This document shows, one piece after another, positions 7,860-15,146 of a DNA stretch of 33,543 nt. The notes beneath the pieces were generated by a model that was not told the origin of the DNA, did no database searches, and saw only the letters and a list, made by a program, of their open reading frames with translations. The position numbers were made by a program, and so were the translations under genes. The stretch is from positions 1 through 33,543 of the forward strand of contig NZ_JAINZZ010000075.1 in the NCBI RefSeq assembly GCF_019890725.1. Direction: 5' to 3'. Within the stretch, counting starts at the first letter, position 1. Each line of letters begins with the position of its first letter. This DNA is from Actinacidiphila acidipaludis. GTDB taxonomy: Bacteria > Actinomycetota > Actinomycetes > Streptomycetales > Streptomycetaceae.

Positions 7860-8702
7860 TCAGGAATTCGTCACATCTTCGGCGGTCTCCCGTGCGGCCA
7901 CGGTCGCCAGCAGGCCGGCCAGCGCCCGGTCGAACTCCGCCGGGCGCTCCAGGTTCGGCAGGTGGCCCGCGCCCTCGATCACCGCGAGGCCGGCGCCGGG
8001 GATCCGCTCGTGCAGGTACCGGGCGTCGGCGACCGGGGTGAAGGCGTCGTCGCGGCCCACGACGACCAGGGCCGGAACCGCGATCCGCGGGAGCGTCGGG
8101 GTGTAGTCGGGCCGTTCCGCCCGCCCGCGCAGGGCCGCGGCGGCGCCCTCCGGTGAGGTGCGCAGCATCATGCGGAGCACGTGCCCGGCGACTTCCGGCA
8201 GCTCGCGGACGTTGGCGGGGGTGATCATCGAGTCCAGGACGGAGTGTGCGTACCCGGCCATGCCCTCGCGCAGCAGGGTGTCCGCGCGGGCGTTGCGCTC
8301 GGCGTGCCCCTCGGGGGTCTCGCCCTGCGCGAAGGTGTCGGCGAGGACCAGGCCGGCCACCCGCCCGGGGAACAGCCGGTGGAACTCCATGACGATCTGC
8401 CCGCCCATGGACAGCCCGCAGAGGGTGGCCCGCCGCACGCCGAGGTGGTCGAGGAGCGCGGCGATGTCCCGGGCGAAGGTCTCCAGCGGGGTGGTCCCGG
8501 GGACCACGGTGGTCTCGCCGTAGCCACGCAGGTCCGGCACGACGACGCGCAATCGCTCGCCGAACGTGCGCAGTTGGGGCGCCCACATCGTCCGGTCGAA
8601 GGGGTGGCCGTGCACCAGCACCAGCGTCCCCCCGGACGCCGGGCGCCCCTCCCCGGTGTCCTCGTATCCCATGGTGATCCCGTTCAGCTGCACGCTGCCC
8701 AC
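7860..8702 (-). CDS. Alpha/beta-hydrolase fold enzyme
   Basis: The 280-residue soluble hydrolase has a complete catalytic set: oxyanion segment LVHGHPFD (residues 29-36), nucleophile elbow GLSMGG with Ser 98, acid in VVVGRDDAFTP (Asp 218 or 219) and His 247 in EGAGHLPNLERP. The pattern resembles 3-oxoadipate enol-lactonase and related lactonases/esterases, but the substrate is uncertain. It heads the leftward operon with the molybdoenzyme and cytochrome b (53 bp gap) and is divergent from the MocR regulator, which probably controls it. GTG 8702 is preceded by GAGAGGGG at about 10 nt; a GTG three codons further in is an alternative. Confidence 0.9.
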   Translation of the reverse strand: MGSVQLNGITMGYEDTGEGRPASGGTLVLVHGHPFDRTMWAPQLRTFGERLRVVVPDLRGYGETTVVPGTTPLETFARDIAALLDHLGVRRATLCGLSMGGQIVMEFHRLFPGRVAGLVLADTFAQGETPEGHAERNARADTLLREGMAGYAHSVLDSMITPANVRELPEVAGHVLRMMLRTSPEGAAAALRGRAERPDYTPTLPRIAVPALVVVGRDDAFTPVADARYLHERIPGAGLAVIEGAGHLPNLERPAEFDRALAGLLATVAARETAEDVTNS

Positions 8703-8735
8703 CTGCGTCCATCCCCTCTCGCGCTCGGCAACTCG

Positions 8736-8788
8736 ATGCTAGGGATGGCATGTTGGCGGTGCAATCCCTATATTGACCTCGGTGCAAT
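8736..8788. promoter_or_regulatory. Shared operator/promoter between MocR regulator and hydrolase-molybdoenzyme operon
   Basis: The minus strand shows -35 TTGCAC (8764-8759) and -10 TAGCAT (8741-8736), 17 bp apart, driving the hydrolase with a leader of about 27 nt. An inverted repeat, AGGGATGGCA (8741-8750) and TGCAATCCCT (8760-8769), with 9 of 10 paired bases, covers the spacer. A direct repeat GGTGCAAT occurs at 8758-8765 and 8781-8788, 23 bp apart. MocR regulators are known to bind direct repeats, so either element could be the operator. Confidence 0.5.
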
Positions 8789-8851
8789 GTGCGTGACGTG
8801 CACCGCTTCCGCCCGGCAGGGCGCACGACGTCCGGCGGGTCACCGGCGCCC

Positions 8852-8887
8852 GGTCGCGTACGGCAGGTCGCGTACGGCAGGTCGCGG
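8852..8887 (+). repeat. 14-bp tandem repeat in the leader of the MocR gene
   Basis: The unit GGTCGCGTACGGCA occurs twice in full (8852-8865 and 8866-8879) and begins a third time. It lies in the untranslated stretch between the operator and the MocR start at 8933. No function can be assigned. Confidence 0.7.
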
Positions 8888-8932
8888 CGGGCCGCGCGGG
8901 AGGCGCACAGCACGGCAGAGGGGAGTCGGATC

Positions 8933-10273
8933 GTGCGGGACTACCGGCGGGTGGCCGACATGGTGGCCGCCGAGATCGCCGCGGGCCGGCTGCGGCCCGG
9001 CGACCGGCTGCCCACACAGCGGGCGTTCGCCCGCCGTCACGGCATCGCCGACTCGACGGCCGGCCGGGTCTACGGCGAACTGACCCGGCGCGGCCTGGTG
9101 GTCGGCGAGGTGGGGCGGGGCACGTTCGTGCGCGCGGCTCCCCCGGCTGCCGGTCCGGCCCTGGCGGAACCCACGCCCAGCCGTGTCGACCTCGAGCTCA
9201 ACCATCCCGTCGTGGACGGCCAGTCGGCCCTGCTGGGGGCGGGCCTGGCCCGGCTGTCGCGGCCCGACGTGCTGGACGCGGCCCTGCGCCCGGCCGGCGC
9301 GTCCGGCACGACGGCGGCCCGCGACGCGGTGGCCGCGACGCTCGCCGGCGACGGCTGGACGCCCGATCCCGCCGCGGTCCTCTTCGCCGGCAACGGCCGG
9401 CAGGCGATCGCCGCCGCCCTGGCCGCCCTGGTCCCCGCGGGCGGTCGCCTGGGCGTCGAGGCGTTCACCTTTCCCGTCGTGAAGGCGCTGGCGGCGCGGC
9501 TCGGCATCGTCCTGGTGCCGCTGGCCTGCGACACCCAGGGCCTGCGCGCGGACGCCCTGCTCGCCGCCCACCGCGACGCGCCCCTGGCGGCGGTGTACCT
9601 CCAGCCGACCCTGCACAACCCGCTGACGGTGACGATGCCCGCCGCCCGGCGGGCGGAACTGGCCGCCGCGCTGTGCGAGACGGGCCTGACCGCGGTGGAG
9701 GACGCCGTCTGGTCCTTCATGCACGACTCCGCCCCGCCGCCGCTGGCCGCGCACGCGCCGGGGAACGTGATCCTCGCCGACAGCCTGTCCAAGCGCCTGG
9801 CGCCGGGTCTGACCCTGGGGTTCGCGGTCACCCCGCCGCATCTCGCCGACCGGATGTCGGCAGCCCTGCGCTCGGGCGCCTGGACGACCACCGGCTTCGC
9901 CCTGGAAGCGGCCACCGGCTGGCTCACCGACGGCACCGCGGAGACGATCGCCGCGGCCAAGCGGGCCGACGCCGCGGAGCGCCGGCGGATCGCCGGCGAG
10001 ACCCTCGCCGGGTTCACCCTGCGCGCCGATCCGCGGGCGTACTTCTGCTGGTGGGAGCTGCCGGAGCCGTGGCGCGCCGACACCTTCGTGGCCGCCGCGG
10101 GCCGCCGGGGCATCGCGGTCACGCCTGCCGCCTCGTTCACCGTCGGTCCGCACCGGGCGCCCAACGCGATCCGGGTCGGTCTCGCCTCCGCGCCGCCGGC
10201 CGTTCTGCGCCGGGCCCTGACCGTGCTGGCCGGGCTGGCGCGGACCGCGCCGGAGGACGTGGCACCGGAGTGA
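8933..10273 (+). CDS. MocR-family regulator (GntR winged helix fused to PLP aminotransferase domain)
   Basis: This 446-residue protein joins a GntR-type winged HTH (residues ~1-70: YRRVADMVAAEIAAGRLRPGDRLPTQRAFARRHGIADSTAGRVY) to a class-I aminotransferase-like domain. The PLP-binding lysine is Lys 287 in DSLSKRLAPGLTLGF, and the phosphate/aromatic ring region YLQPTLHNPLTVTM is present. Such proteins sense PLP or an amino compound bound to it and activate or repress a neighbouring gene. Here the likely target is the divergent hydrolase-molybdoenzyme operon. The start is GTG 8933, preceded by GAGGGGAG at a spacing of 7; the reading frame stays open further upstream but that would add residues before the HTH and lacks a ribosome site. 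Confidence 0.92.
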   Translation: MRDYRRVADMVAAEIAAGRLRPGDRLPTQRAFARRHGIADSTAGRVYGELTRRGLVVGEVGRGTFVRAAPPAAGPALAEPTPSRVDLELNHPVVDGQSALLGAGLARLSRPDVLDAALRPAGASGTTAARDAVAATLAGDGWTPDPAAVLFAGNGRQAIAAALAALVPAGGRLGVEAFTFPVVKALAARLGIVLVPLACDTQGLRADALLAAHRDAPLAAVYLQPTLHNPLTVTMPAARRAELAAALCETGLTAVEDAVWSFMHDSAPPPLAAHAPGNVILADSLSKRLAPGLTLGFAVTPPHLADRMSAALRSGAWTTTGFALEAATGWLTDGTAETIAAAKRADAAERRRIAGETLAGFTLRADPRAYFCWWELPEPWRADTFVAAAGRRGIAVTPAASFTVGPHRAPNAIRVGLASAPPAVLRRALTVLAGLARTAPEDVAPE

Positions 10274-10316
10274 ACCCCGGGCGCGGCCCCCCAGGTCGCA
10301 CGCCGTACGCGACGAG

Positions 10317-10345
10317 TTGCGGTCCGTGTCGCGGGGGTTCACTCT
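10317..10345 (+). promoter_or_regulatory. Possible promoter of the anti-sigma-like ATPase
   Basis: TTGCGG (10317-10322) and CACTCT (10340-10345) are 17 bp apart, which would start transcription near 10352 and leave a leader of about 125 nt. The leader contains an imperfect hairpin around 10371-10390. Both boxes are weak matches to a vegetative promoter, and a sigma factor of another class may be used. Confidence 0.25.
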
Positions 10346-10477
10346 GGAGACGCATCACGGAGTACTGCAGCAGTCACTCTACGCATTCTCGCTCAGGTGT
10401 TCCCATCGGAGCGGCACTCTGGCCCGGCCCGCGACAGAACGCGGTGACCGGCCCATGCCGCGGAGGGAGTCGCAGCC

Positions 10478-10987
10478 GTGATCATGCAAGCCGACCAAGC
10501 CGATCCAGCGGCCCGGGAGTGTGCCCTCGAACTCGAGGCGCACCCGTACCGGATCCAGCAGATCCGGCGCATCGTGTCCGCCCAGCTGCGCTACTGGCGC
10601 CTCGACCCGCTCATCGACGCGGCGTCGACCGGCATCAGCGAACTTCTCGCCAACGTTCACCGGCACGCCAAGCCCGACAAGCAGTGCGCGGTGAAGCTGT
10701 CCCTGGCGGCCGACCGCCTCCTGGTGGCCGTCGCCGACCACGACACGCGGCTGCCGCACATGCAGCCGGTCGAGCCCACCGCCACCACCGGGCGCGGTCT
10801 GACGATGGTCGAGGCGATGAGTGACAGCTGGGGCACCGACCTGCTGCCCGACGACGGCGGCAAGGTGGTGTGGTTCGTCCTGCGCACCCCGGTTCCGGCC
10901 CCGGCCCTGGTCCCGCTGAAGACCGCGGCCGTGCCCGTCGAGCGAACCGCCCCCGACCGGATCGCCGTCGCGGCCTCGGTCGCCTGA
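10478..10987 (+). CDS. ATP-binding anti-sigma-factor-like protein (RsbW/SpoIIAB-type HATPase)
   Basis: The 169-residue protein is a stand-alone GHKL ATPase domain. It has the N-box GISELLANVHRHAKPD, the G1-like DHDTRLP and the glycine-rich GRGLTMVEAMSDSWG. No dimerisation or sensor domain of a true histidine kinase is present. Streptomyces genomes encode many such proteins, some of which bind sigma factors or phosphorylate anti-anti-sigma proteins; no sigma or antagonist gene is adjacent, so the partner is unknown. GTG 10478 follows a strong GGAGGGAG site at a spacing of 8; ATG 10484 is a less well spaced alternative. A strong hairpin follows the stop codon. Confidence 0.85.
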   Translation: MIMQADQADPAARECALELEAHPYRIQQIRRIVSAQLRYWRLDPLIDAASTGISELLANVHRHAKPDKQCAVKLSLAADRLLVAVADHDTRLPHMQPVEPTATTGRGLTMVEAMSDSWGTDLLPDDGGKVVWFVLRTPVPAPALVPLKTAAVPVERTAPDRIAVAASVA

Positions 10988-11004
10988 TCCGGCGCCGGCA
11001 GACC

Positions 11005-11075
11005 GGCCGCCGCCTCCCCTTCACGGGGAGGCGGCGGCTTGTCGTGCGGCTCCCCGTGAAGGGGAGGCGGCGGCC
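11005..11075. terminator. Bidirectional terminator made of a 26-bp perfect inverted repeat with self-complementary arms
   Basis: The arms at 11005-11030 and 11050-11075 are exact reverse complements over 26 bp, separated by 19 bp. Each arm also contains its own hairpin: 11006-11019 pairs with 11025-11038 (14 bp, loop TTCAC), and 11050-11055 pairs with 11061-11066 (loop GTGAA). The element sits between two convergent genes and should stop transcription from both sides. It has no run of T, which is usual for Streptomyces. Confidence 0.8.
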
Positions 11076-11145
11076 CGTCCCGTGGGAGGCGCAGGGACGG
11101 CCCGGAGCGCCGGTGCCGAGCACCCGACGGGGCCTCAGCCGCCAC

Positions 11146-13707
11146 TCACTCCGCGGCGACGGCCCGCAGCACGTCCAGCCGCGCCGCCCGCCGCGCGGGC
11201 CGCCAGCCGGCCAGCACGCCCGCCGCGACCCCGACCAGCACCACGACGGCCAGCGACCCGAGCGGGATCGCGAACGCGCCCGTTCCGTCGGTGTCCGAGG
11301 CCCGTGTCAGCGCCCAGCCGAGGAAGGTGCCGAGGCCCAGTCCGCCCGCGGTGCCGAACGCGGCCACCACGACCGACTCCCAGCGCACCATCGCCCGCAG
11401 TTGGGCGCGGGTCTGGCCGACGGCCCGCAGCAGCCCCAGCTCCCTGGTGCGCTCGTGCACGGCCAGCGTCAGGGTGTTGGCGATGCCCAGCAGCGCGATG
11501 AGCACGGCCAGCGCCAGCAGCGCGTACACCAGCGTCAGGAAGGTGTCGATGCCGGCCGCGGAGGACACCGCGTACTCGCTCTTCGTCCGCACCTCCGGCG
11601 ACCCGAAGGGCACCACCGCCCTCTCCACGGCGGCCTTGCCGGCCGAGGTGGTCACACCGGGCCGGAAGGCGACGGCGACCAGCGTGTCCTTGTCCTGGAC
11701 GTGGTGCGGGGCCCAGGCGGCCCGCGTCATCAGGTAGTCGCCCGCGAGGCCGGCCTGCCCGTACACGGCGCCGACGGTGAACGGCACGTGGCGGCCGTCG
11801 GCGAAGGCCAGCGTGACGCGCGAGCCGGGCGCCCAGTGGTGCTTGTCCGCTTCGGAGCGCGAGACGGCGACGGCCTGCGTGCCGAGATGCGCGAGGTCGC
11901 CGTCCACGCCGCCCAGGTCGAGCAGCCGGGACAGGGCGGCCGGGTCGGTCACCGTCAACCGGCGCCCGTGCCCGTCCACTTCTGCGACCCCGCGGCCGAG
12001 CCCCACCGCGTCCCGCACCTCGGGCAGCCGGGCCAGGGTGGGCGCGATGGCCGGGCTCAGCCCGCTGCCGCCGGCCCCGTACACCGGAACGCTGATCGCC
12101 ACGTCCCCGGCGAAGGACCGGTCGACGGTGCGGTTCAGCGACGCCTTCATGGACGCGCCGAGGACCGCGAACAGCGACACCACCGCGACCCCGATCATCA
12201 ACGCGGTCGCGGTCGCCGCCGTCCGCCTGGGGCTGCGCAGGGCGTTGCGGCGGGCGAGCGAGCCGGTGACGCCGCGCAGCCGGCTGACCGGCGCGCCGAG
12301 CACGCGGACCGCCACCGACGAGGCGACCGGGCCGAGCGCCACGAACGCGGCCACGGTGAGCACCGCGCCCACGCCGCTCAACGGCAGGCTGTGCCGGGCC
12401 ACTCCGAGCACCGAGACGCCGGCTCCGGCCGCGGCGGTGACGGCCCCTACGGCGACGCGCCGCCCGGAGACCCGCGGGCTTTCGGCCGCGCTGTCGCGCA
12501 GTGCGGCGAGCGGCGCGGTACGCCCGGCCCGCACGGCCGGCACGAGCGCCGAGCCGACGCAGACGAGGAGGCCGACGGCCAGCGGGACAGCCAGGGCGGT
12601 GGCCCGGATGACCAGCGGTCCCTTCGGGAAGGGGAAGCCGACCGCCGGGAACAGCGCCTGCAGCCCGGCGGCGATGGCGATGCCGCCGAGCAGTCCGGCC
12701 AGCGACGCCGCTACGGCCACCACCGCGGCTTCGGCGAGGGCCGCCCCCAGCACCTGGCGGCGGCTCGCGCCCAGTGCCCGGAGCAGGGCGTTCTCCCGGG
12801 TGCGCTGTGCCACGACGATCGCGAAGGTGTTGTGGATGCTGAACGTGGCGACCAGCAGCGCGATCCCGGCGAAGACGACCAGCAGGCCGGTGAAGATCTT
12901 CAGGAAGGGCCCGGCGGTCGCGTTCTCGGTCTCGTCGCTCGCCTGGGTGCCGGTGATCGCCTCGTAGTGCGCGGGCAGGACCCTGGCGACCCGCCGGGTC
13001 AGCTGCCGCTGCCCGATGCCGGGCTCCGCACGGACCTTGAGGGTGGTCGCCTCCCCCGGCCGCGGCATCAGGTAGCGCTCGGCGTCGGCGCTCGTGAGCC
13101 CGGTGAAGGTGGTCTGGCCCTCGCCGTCCTCGCCGCCGAAGGTGGCGACGCCCACGATGGTGATCCGCACCGGGTCGGGGGTCCGCAGCAGGGTGCTGTC
13201 GCCCACCTTCAGGCCGGCCTTCCGCGCCGCGTCGCGGTTGACGACGGCCTGGCCCGGCGCCGCCGGGGCGTGCCCCTCCACGAGCTTGTAGGGGTTGAGC
13301 CGGGCATCGCCGATCCAGTTCGCGGCGACGGTGGGGCCCTTGGTGTCCAGCGTGCTCCCGTCCCGGGACACCAGTTGTCCCGCGCCCTCGATGTCAGGGG
13401 CGACGGCGGCGACGCCCGGCACCCGCCGGACGGCGGCGGCCAGACTGGTGGGCACCGGTTCCCTGGCGCCCTGGCCCTGCCCGGCGCTGATCGCGTCGGC
13501 ACCGCGGACGACCGTGTCGGTGCCGCTGTCGGCGTCGGCGAAGAGGGTGCCGAACGAGGCTCTGAGGGTGTCCCCCATGACCATCGTCCCGGCGAGGAAC
13601 GCCACGCCGAGGAACACGGCGACGACGGTGCCGGCGAACCGGCGTTTGTGGGCGCGCAGACCGGCGGCGCCCAGGCGCACGGACGCGCGGCTGCTGGTGG
13701 CGCTCAT
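11146..13707 (-). CDS. FtsX-type ABC transporter permease (duplicated MacB/FtsX domains)
   Basis: The 853-residue permease begins with a cytoplasmic stretch (RLGAAGLRAHKRRFAGTVVAVFLGVAFLAGTMVMG) and a first membrane helix, then a large extracytoplasmic domain. The first FtsX block (FTGLLVVFAGIALLVATFSIHNTFAIVVAQRTRENALLRALGASRRQ) follows, then a central membrane region, a second extracytoplasmic domain and a second FtsX block (TLTLAVHERTRELGLLRAVGQTRAQLRAMVRWE). Together with the ATPase encoded upstream it should form an exporter or mechanotransmitter complex; the cargo is unknown. The ATG overlaps the stop of the ATPase gene as ATGA, so the two are translationally coupled. The frame stays open past this ATG, but the added sequence is merely the ATPase gene read out of frame. 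Confidence 0.93.
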   Translation of the reverse strand: MSATSSRASVRLGAAGLRAHKRRFAGTVVAVFLGVAFLAGTMVMGDTLRASFGTLFADADSGTDTVVRGADAISAGQGQGAREPVPTSLAAAVRRVPGVAAVAPDIEGAGQLVSRDGSTLDTKGPTVAANWIGDARLNPYKLVEGHAPAAPGQAVVNRDAARKAGLKVGDSTLLRTPDPVRITIVGVATFGGEDGEGQTTFTGLTSADAERYLMPRPGEATTLKVRAEPGIGQRQLTRRVARVLPAHYEAITGTQASDETENATAGPFLKIFTGLLVVFAGIALLVATFSIHNTFAIVVAQRTRENALLRALGASRRQVLGAALAEAAVVAVAASLAGLLGGIAIAAGLQALFPAVGFPFPKGPLVIRATALAVPLAVGLLVCVGSALVPAVRAGRTAPLAALRDSAAESPRVSGRRVAVGAVTAAAGAGVSVLGVARHSLPLSGVGAVLTVAAFVALGPVASSVAVRVLGAPVSRLRGVTGSLARRNALRSPRRTAATATALMIGVAVVSLFAVLGASMKASLNRTVDRSFAGDVAISVPVYGAGGSGLSPAIAPTLARLPEVRDAVGLGRGVAEVDGHGRRLTVTDPAALSRLLDLGGVDGDLAHLGTQAVAVSRSEADKHHWAPGSRVTLAFADGRHVPFTVGAVYGQAGLAGDYLMTRAAWAPHHVQDKDTLVAVAFRPGVTTSAGKAAVERAVVPFGSPEVRTKSEYAVSSAAGIDTFLTLVYALLALAVLIALLGIANTLTLAVHERTRELGLLRAVGQTRAQLRAMVRWESVVVAAFGTAGGLGLGTFLGWALTRASDTDGTGAFAIPLGSLAVVVLVGVAAGVLAGWRPARRAARLDVLRAVAAE

Positions 13708-14591
13708 GCGGGCGCACCTCCGCGACGCCTGTCGCCGCCGCCGTCCCGCGGGCCGGCCGGGTGGTCCTGGCGCCGTCCGTCGAACGCCTTCATCCGGTCC
13801 AGCACGCGGCCCGCGGTGGGCGCCGTCATCCGGTCGACGAGCCGGCCGTCGGCGAGGAAGACCACCTCGTCGGCGTGGGCGGCCGCGCCGGGGTCGTGGG
13901 TGACCATCACGACGGTGCGGCCCATGTCGCGCACCGCCCGGCCGAGCAGGTCGAGCACCTCGCCGCCGGAGCGGGAGTCGAGGTTGCCGGTGGGTTCGTC
14001 GGCGAAGACGACGTCGGGGCGCCCGGCCAGCGCGCGGGCCACGGCGACGCGCTGCTGCTGCCCGCCGGACAGCTCGCCCGGCCGGTGCAGCAGCCGCTCC
14101 CCCAGGCCGACGACGTCGACCAGCGCTTCCACCCACTCCCGGTCGGGGCGGCGGCCGGCGAGGTCGATGGGCAGGGTGATGTTCTCGGCGACGGTCAGCG
14201 TCGGCACCAGGTTGAAGGACTGGAAGACGAAGCCGATGCGCTCGCGCCGCAGCAGGGTCAGCTGCCGGTCGCCGAGCGAGCCGAGCTCGGTCCCGCCGAT
14301 GTACGCGGCGCCGGAGGTCAGGGTGTCCAGGCCGGCGGCGCAGTGCATCAGGGTGGACTTCCCCGAGCCGGACGGGCCCATGATCGCGGTGAACCGGCCG
14401 GCCGGGAAGCCGACGCTCACACCGTCCAGGGCGCGCACGGCGGCGTCGCCGCTGCCGTAGACCTTGGTGGCGCCCTCGACCCGGGCGGCCGCCGTACCGT
14501 CGGGGGGCACGGCGGTTCCGGCGGAACGGCCGCCGTCGCCCGCGGTGTCCCGGGGGCCGGTGGACCTCAGCGGTCCCGCGGGGCGGCTCAT
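13704..14591 (-). CDS. ABC transporter ATP-binding protein (LolD/MacB-type)
   Basis: This 295-residue ATPase shows Walker A GPSGSGKST (residues 72-80), Q-loop in FVFQSFNLVPTLT, signature LSGGQQQRVAVARAL, Walker B VVFADEPTGNLDS and H-loop VMVTHDP. The sequence around ADEPTGNLD is that of the MacB/LolD/FtsE exporter group, which matches the FtsX-type permease encoded next. An unusual 30-residue polar N-terminal extension precedes the ATPase fold. Start and stop both overlap neighbouring cistrons by 4 bp (ATGA), so SHOCT protein, ATPase and permease form one tightly coupled operon. Confidence 0.95.
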   Translation of the reverse strand: MSRPAGPLRSTGPRDTAGDGGRSAGTAVPPDGTAAARVEGATKVYGSGDAAVRALDGVSVGFPAGRFTAIMGPSGSGKSTLMHCAAGLDTLTSGAAYIGGTELGSLGDRQLTLLRRERIGFVFQSFNLVPTLTVAENITLPIDLAGRRPDREWVEALVDVVGLGERLLHRPGELSGGQQQRVAVARALAGRPDVVFADEPTGNLDSRSGGEVLDLLGRAVRDMGRTVVMVTHDPGAAAHADEVVFLADGRLVDRMTAPTAGRVLDRMKAFDGRRQDHPAGPRDGGGDRRRGGAPA

Positions 14592-14893
14592 ACCCCGCCT
14601 CCCTTGCCGCCGCGCAGGTCACCGCGGATGTCACGGCTGAAGTGCTCCTCCAGCACCGACATCCGCCGCCAGTACTCCTCCTCGTCGATCTCGCCCGCGG
14701 CGAACCGCCGGCCGAGCACGGCGATGGGCGAGTGCTCGTTGGCCGTGCTCCGCTGCTGCCACGGCCCGCCGCGTCCGCGCCACCCGCTGCGGCGCACGAA
14801 GGTGATCACCGCCGCGACGGCGAACACCCAGATCAGCGGGAAGAACAGAATCCACGGGCCGGGCCCGCCGTCGTGCCACGCCAGGGTGGTCAT
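14588..14893 (-). CDS. Small SHOCT-domain membrane protein
   Basis: The 101-residue protein has one transmembrane helix (WILFFPLIWVFAVAAVITFVRR, residues ~14-35), a Gly/Arg/Gln-rich linker and a C-terminal SHOCT (short C-terminal) motif: PIAVLGRRFAAGEIDEEEYWRRMSVLEE. SHOCT segments are thought to help oligomerisation. As first gene of the ABC operon it may be an accessory part of the transporter. ATG 14893 follows GAGGAG at a spacing of 10; another ATG just upstream is in a different frame. Confidence 0.85.
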   Translation of the reverse strand: MTTLAWHDGGPGPWILFFPLIWVFAVAAVITFVRRSGWRGRGGPWQQRSTANEHSPIAVLGRRFAAGEIDEEEYWRRMSVLEEHFSRDIRGDLRGGKGGGV

Positions 14894-15099
14894 CGCTCGT
14901 CATCTCCTCGGTCGGTGCCGGTTTCTCCGACACCACCGAGCCTGGCTTCACGGCGCGTTCCGGTCGTCGTACGGCCAGCGGCACCTGTGCTGCTCCGGCG
15001 GGAGTAGACGGCCGGGCGCGGGCTGCTCCTCCCGCGGGTGACCGCCCGGGGACGGCACGGCGCCGCCCGGCGCGGTCTCGGCGGGGGCCGCGGCGGGCC

Positions 15100-15132
15100 G
15101 CCGCCGCCCGGACGGTTCGCACGGGCGGCGGC
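15100..15132 (-). terminator. Hairpin after the ROK regulator gene
   Basis: An 11-bp perfect stem, 15100-15110 paired with 15122-15132 (arm GCCGCCGCCCG), encloses an 11-nt loop. It lies 14 bp beyond the stop codon of the ROK regulator on the minus strand and would separate it from the SHOCT-ABC operon further left. Confidence 0.55.
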
Positions 15133-15146
15133 AGCGGGGACCGGCG

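Noticed and set aside
7048..8913. A 621-residue fusion reading of the molybdoenzyme with upstream sequence
   Set aside because: The extra N-terminal part is the hydrolase gene read out of frame. ATG 7806 followed by a Tat signal is the natural start.
10870..14460. 1196-codon rightward open frame across the ABC permease and ATPase genes
   Set aside because: It lies antisense to two clear ABC genes and is low-complexity Arg/Gly/His-rich; no motifs, no ribosome site.
11146..14634. A 1162-residue reading of the FtsX permease
   Set aside because: The added part is the ABC ATPase gene in another frame; the ATGA overlap at 13704-13707 marks the real start.
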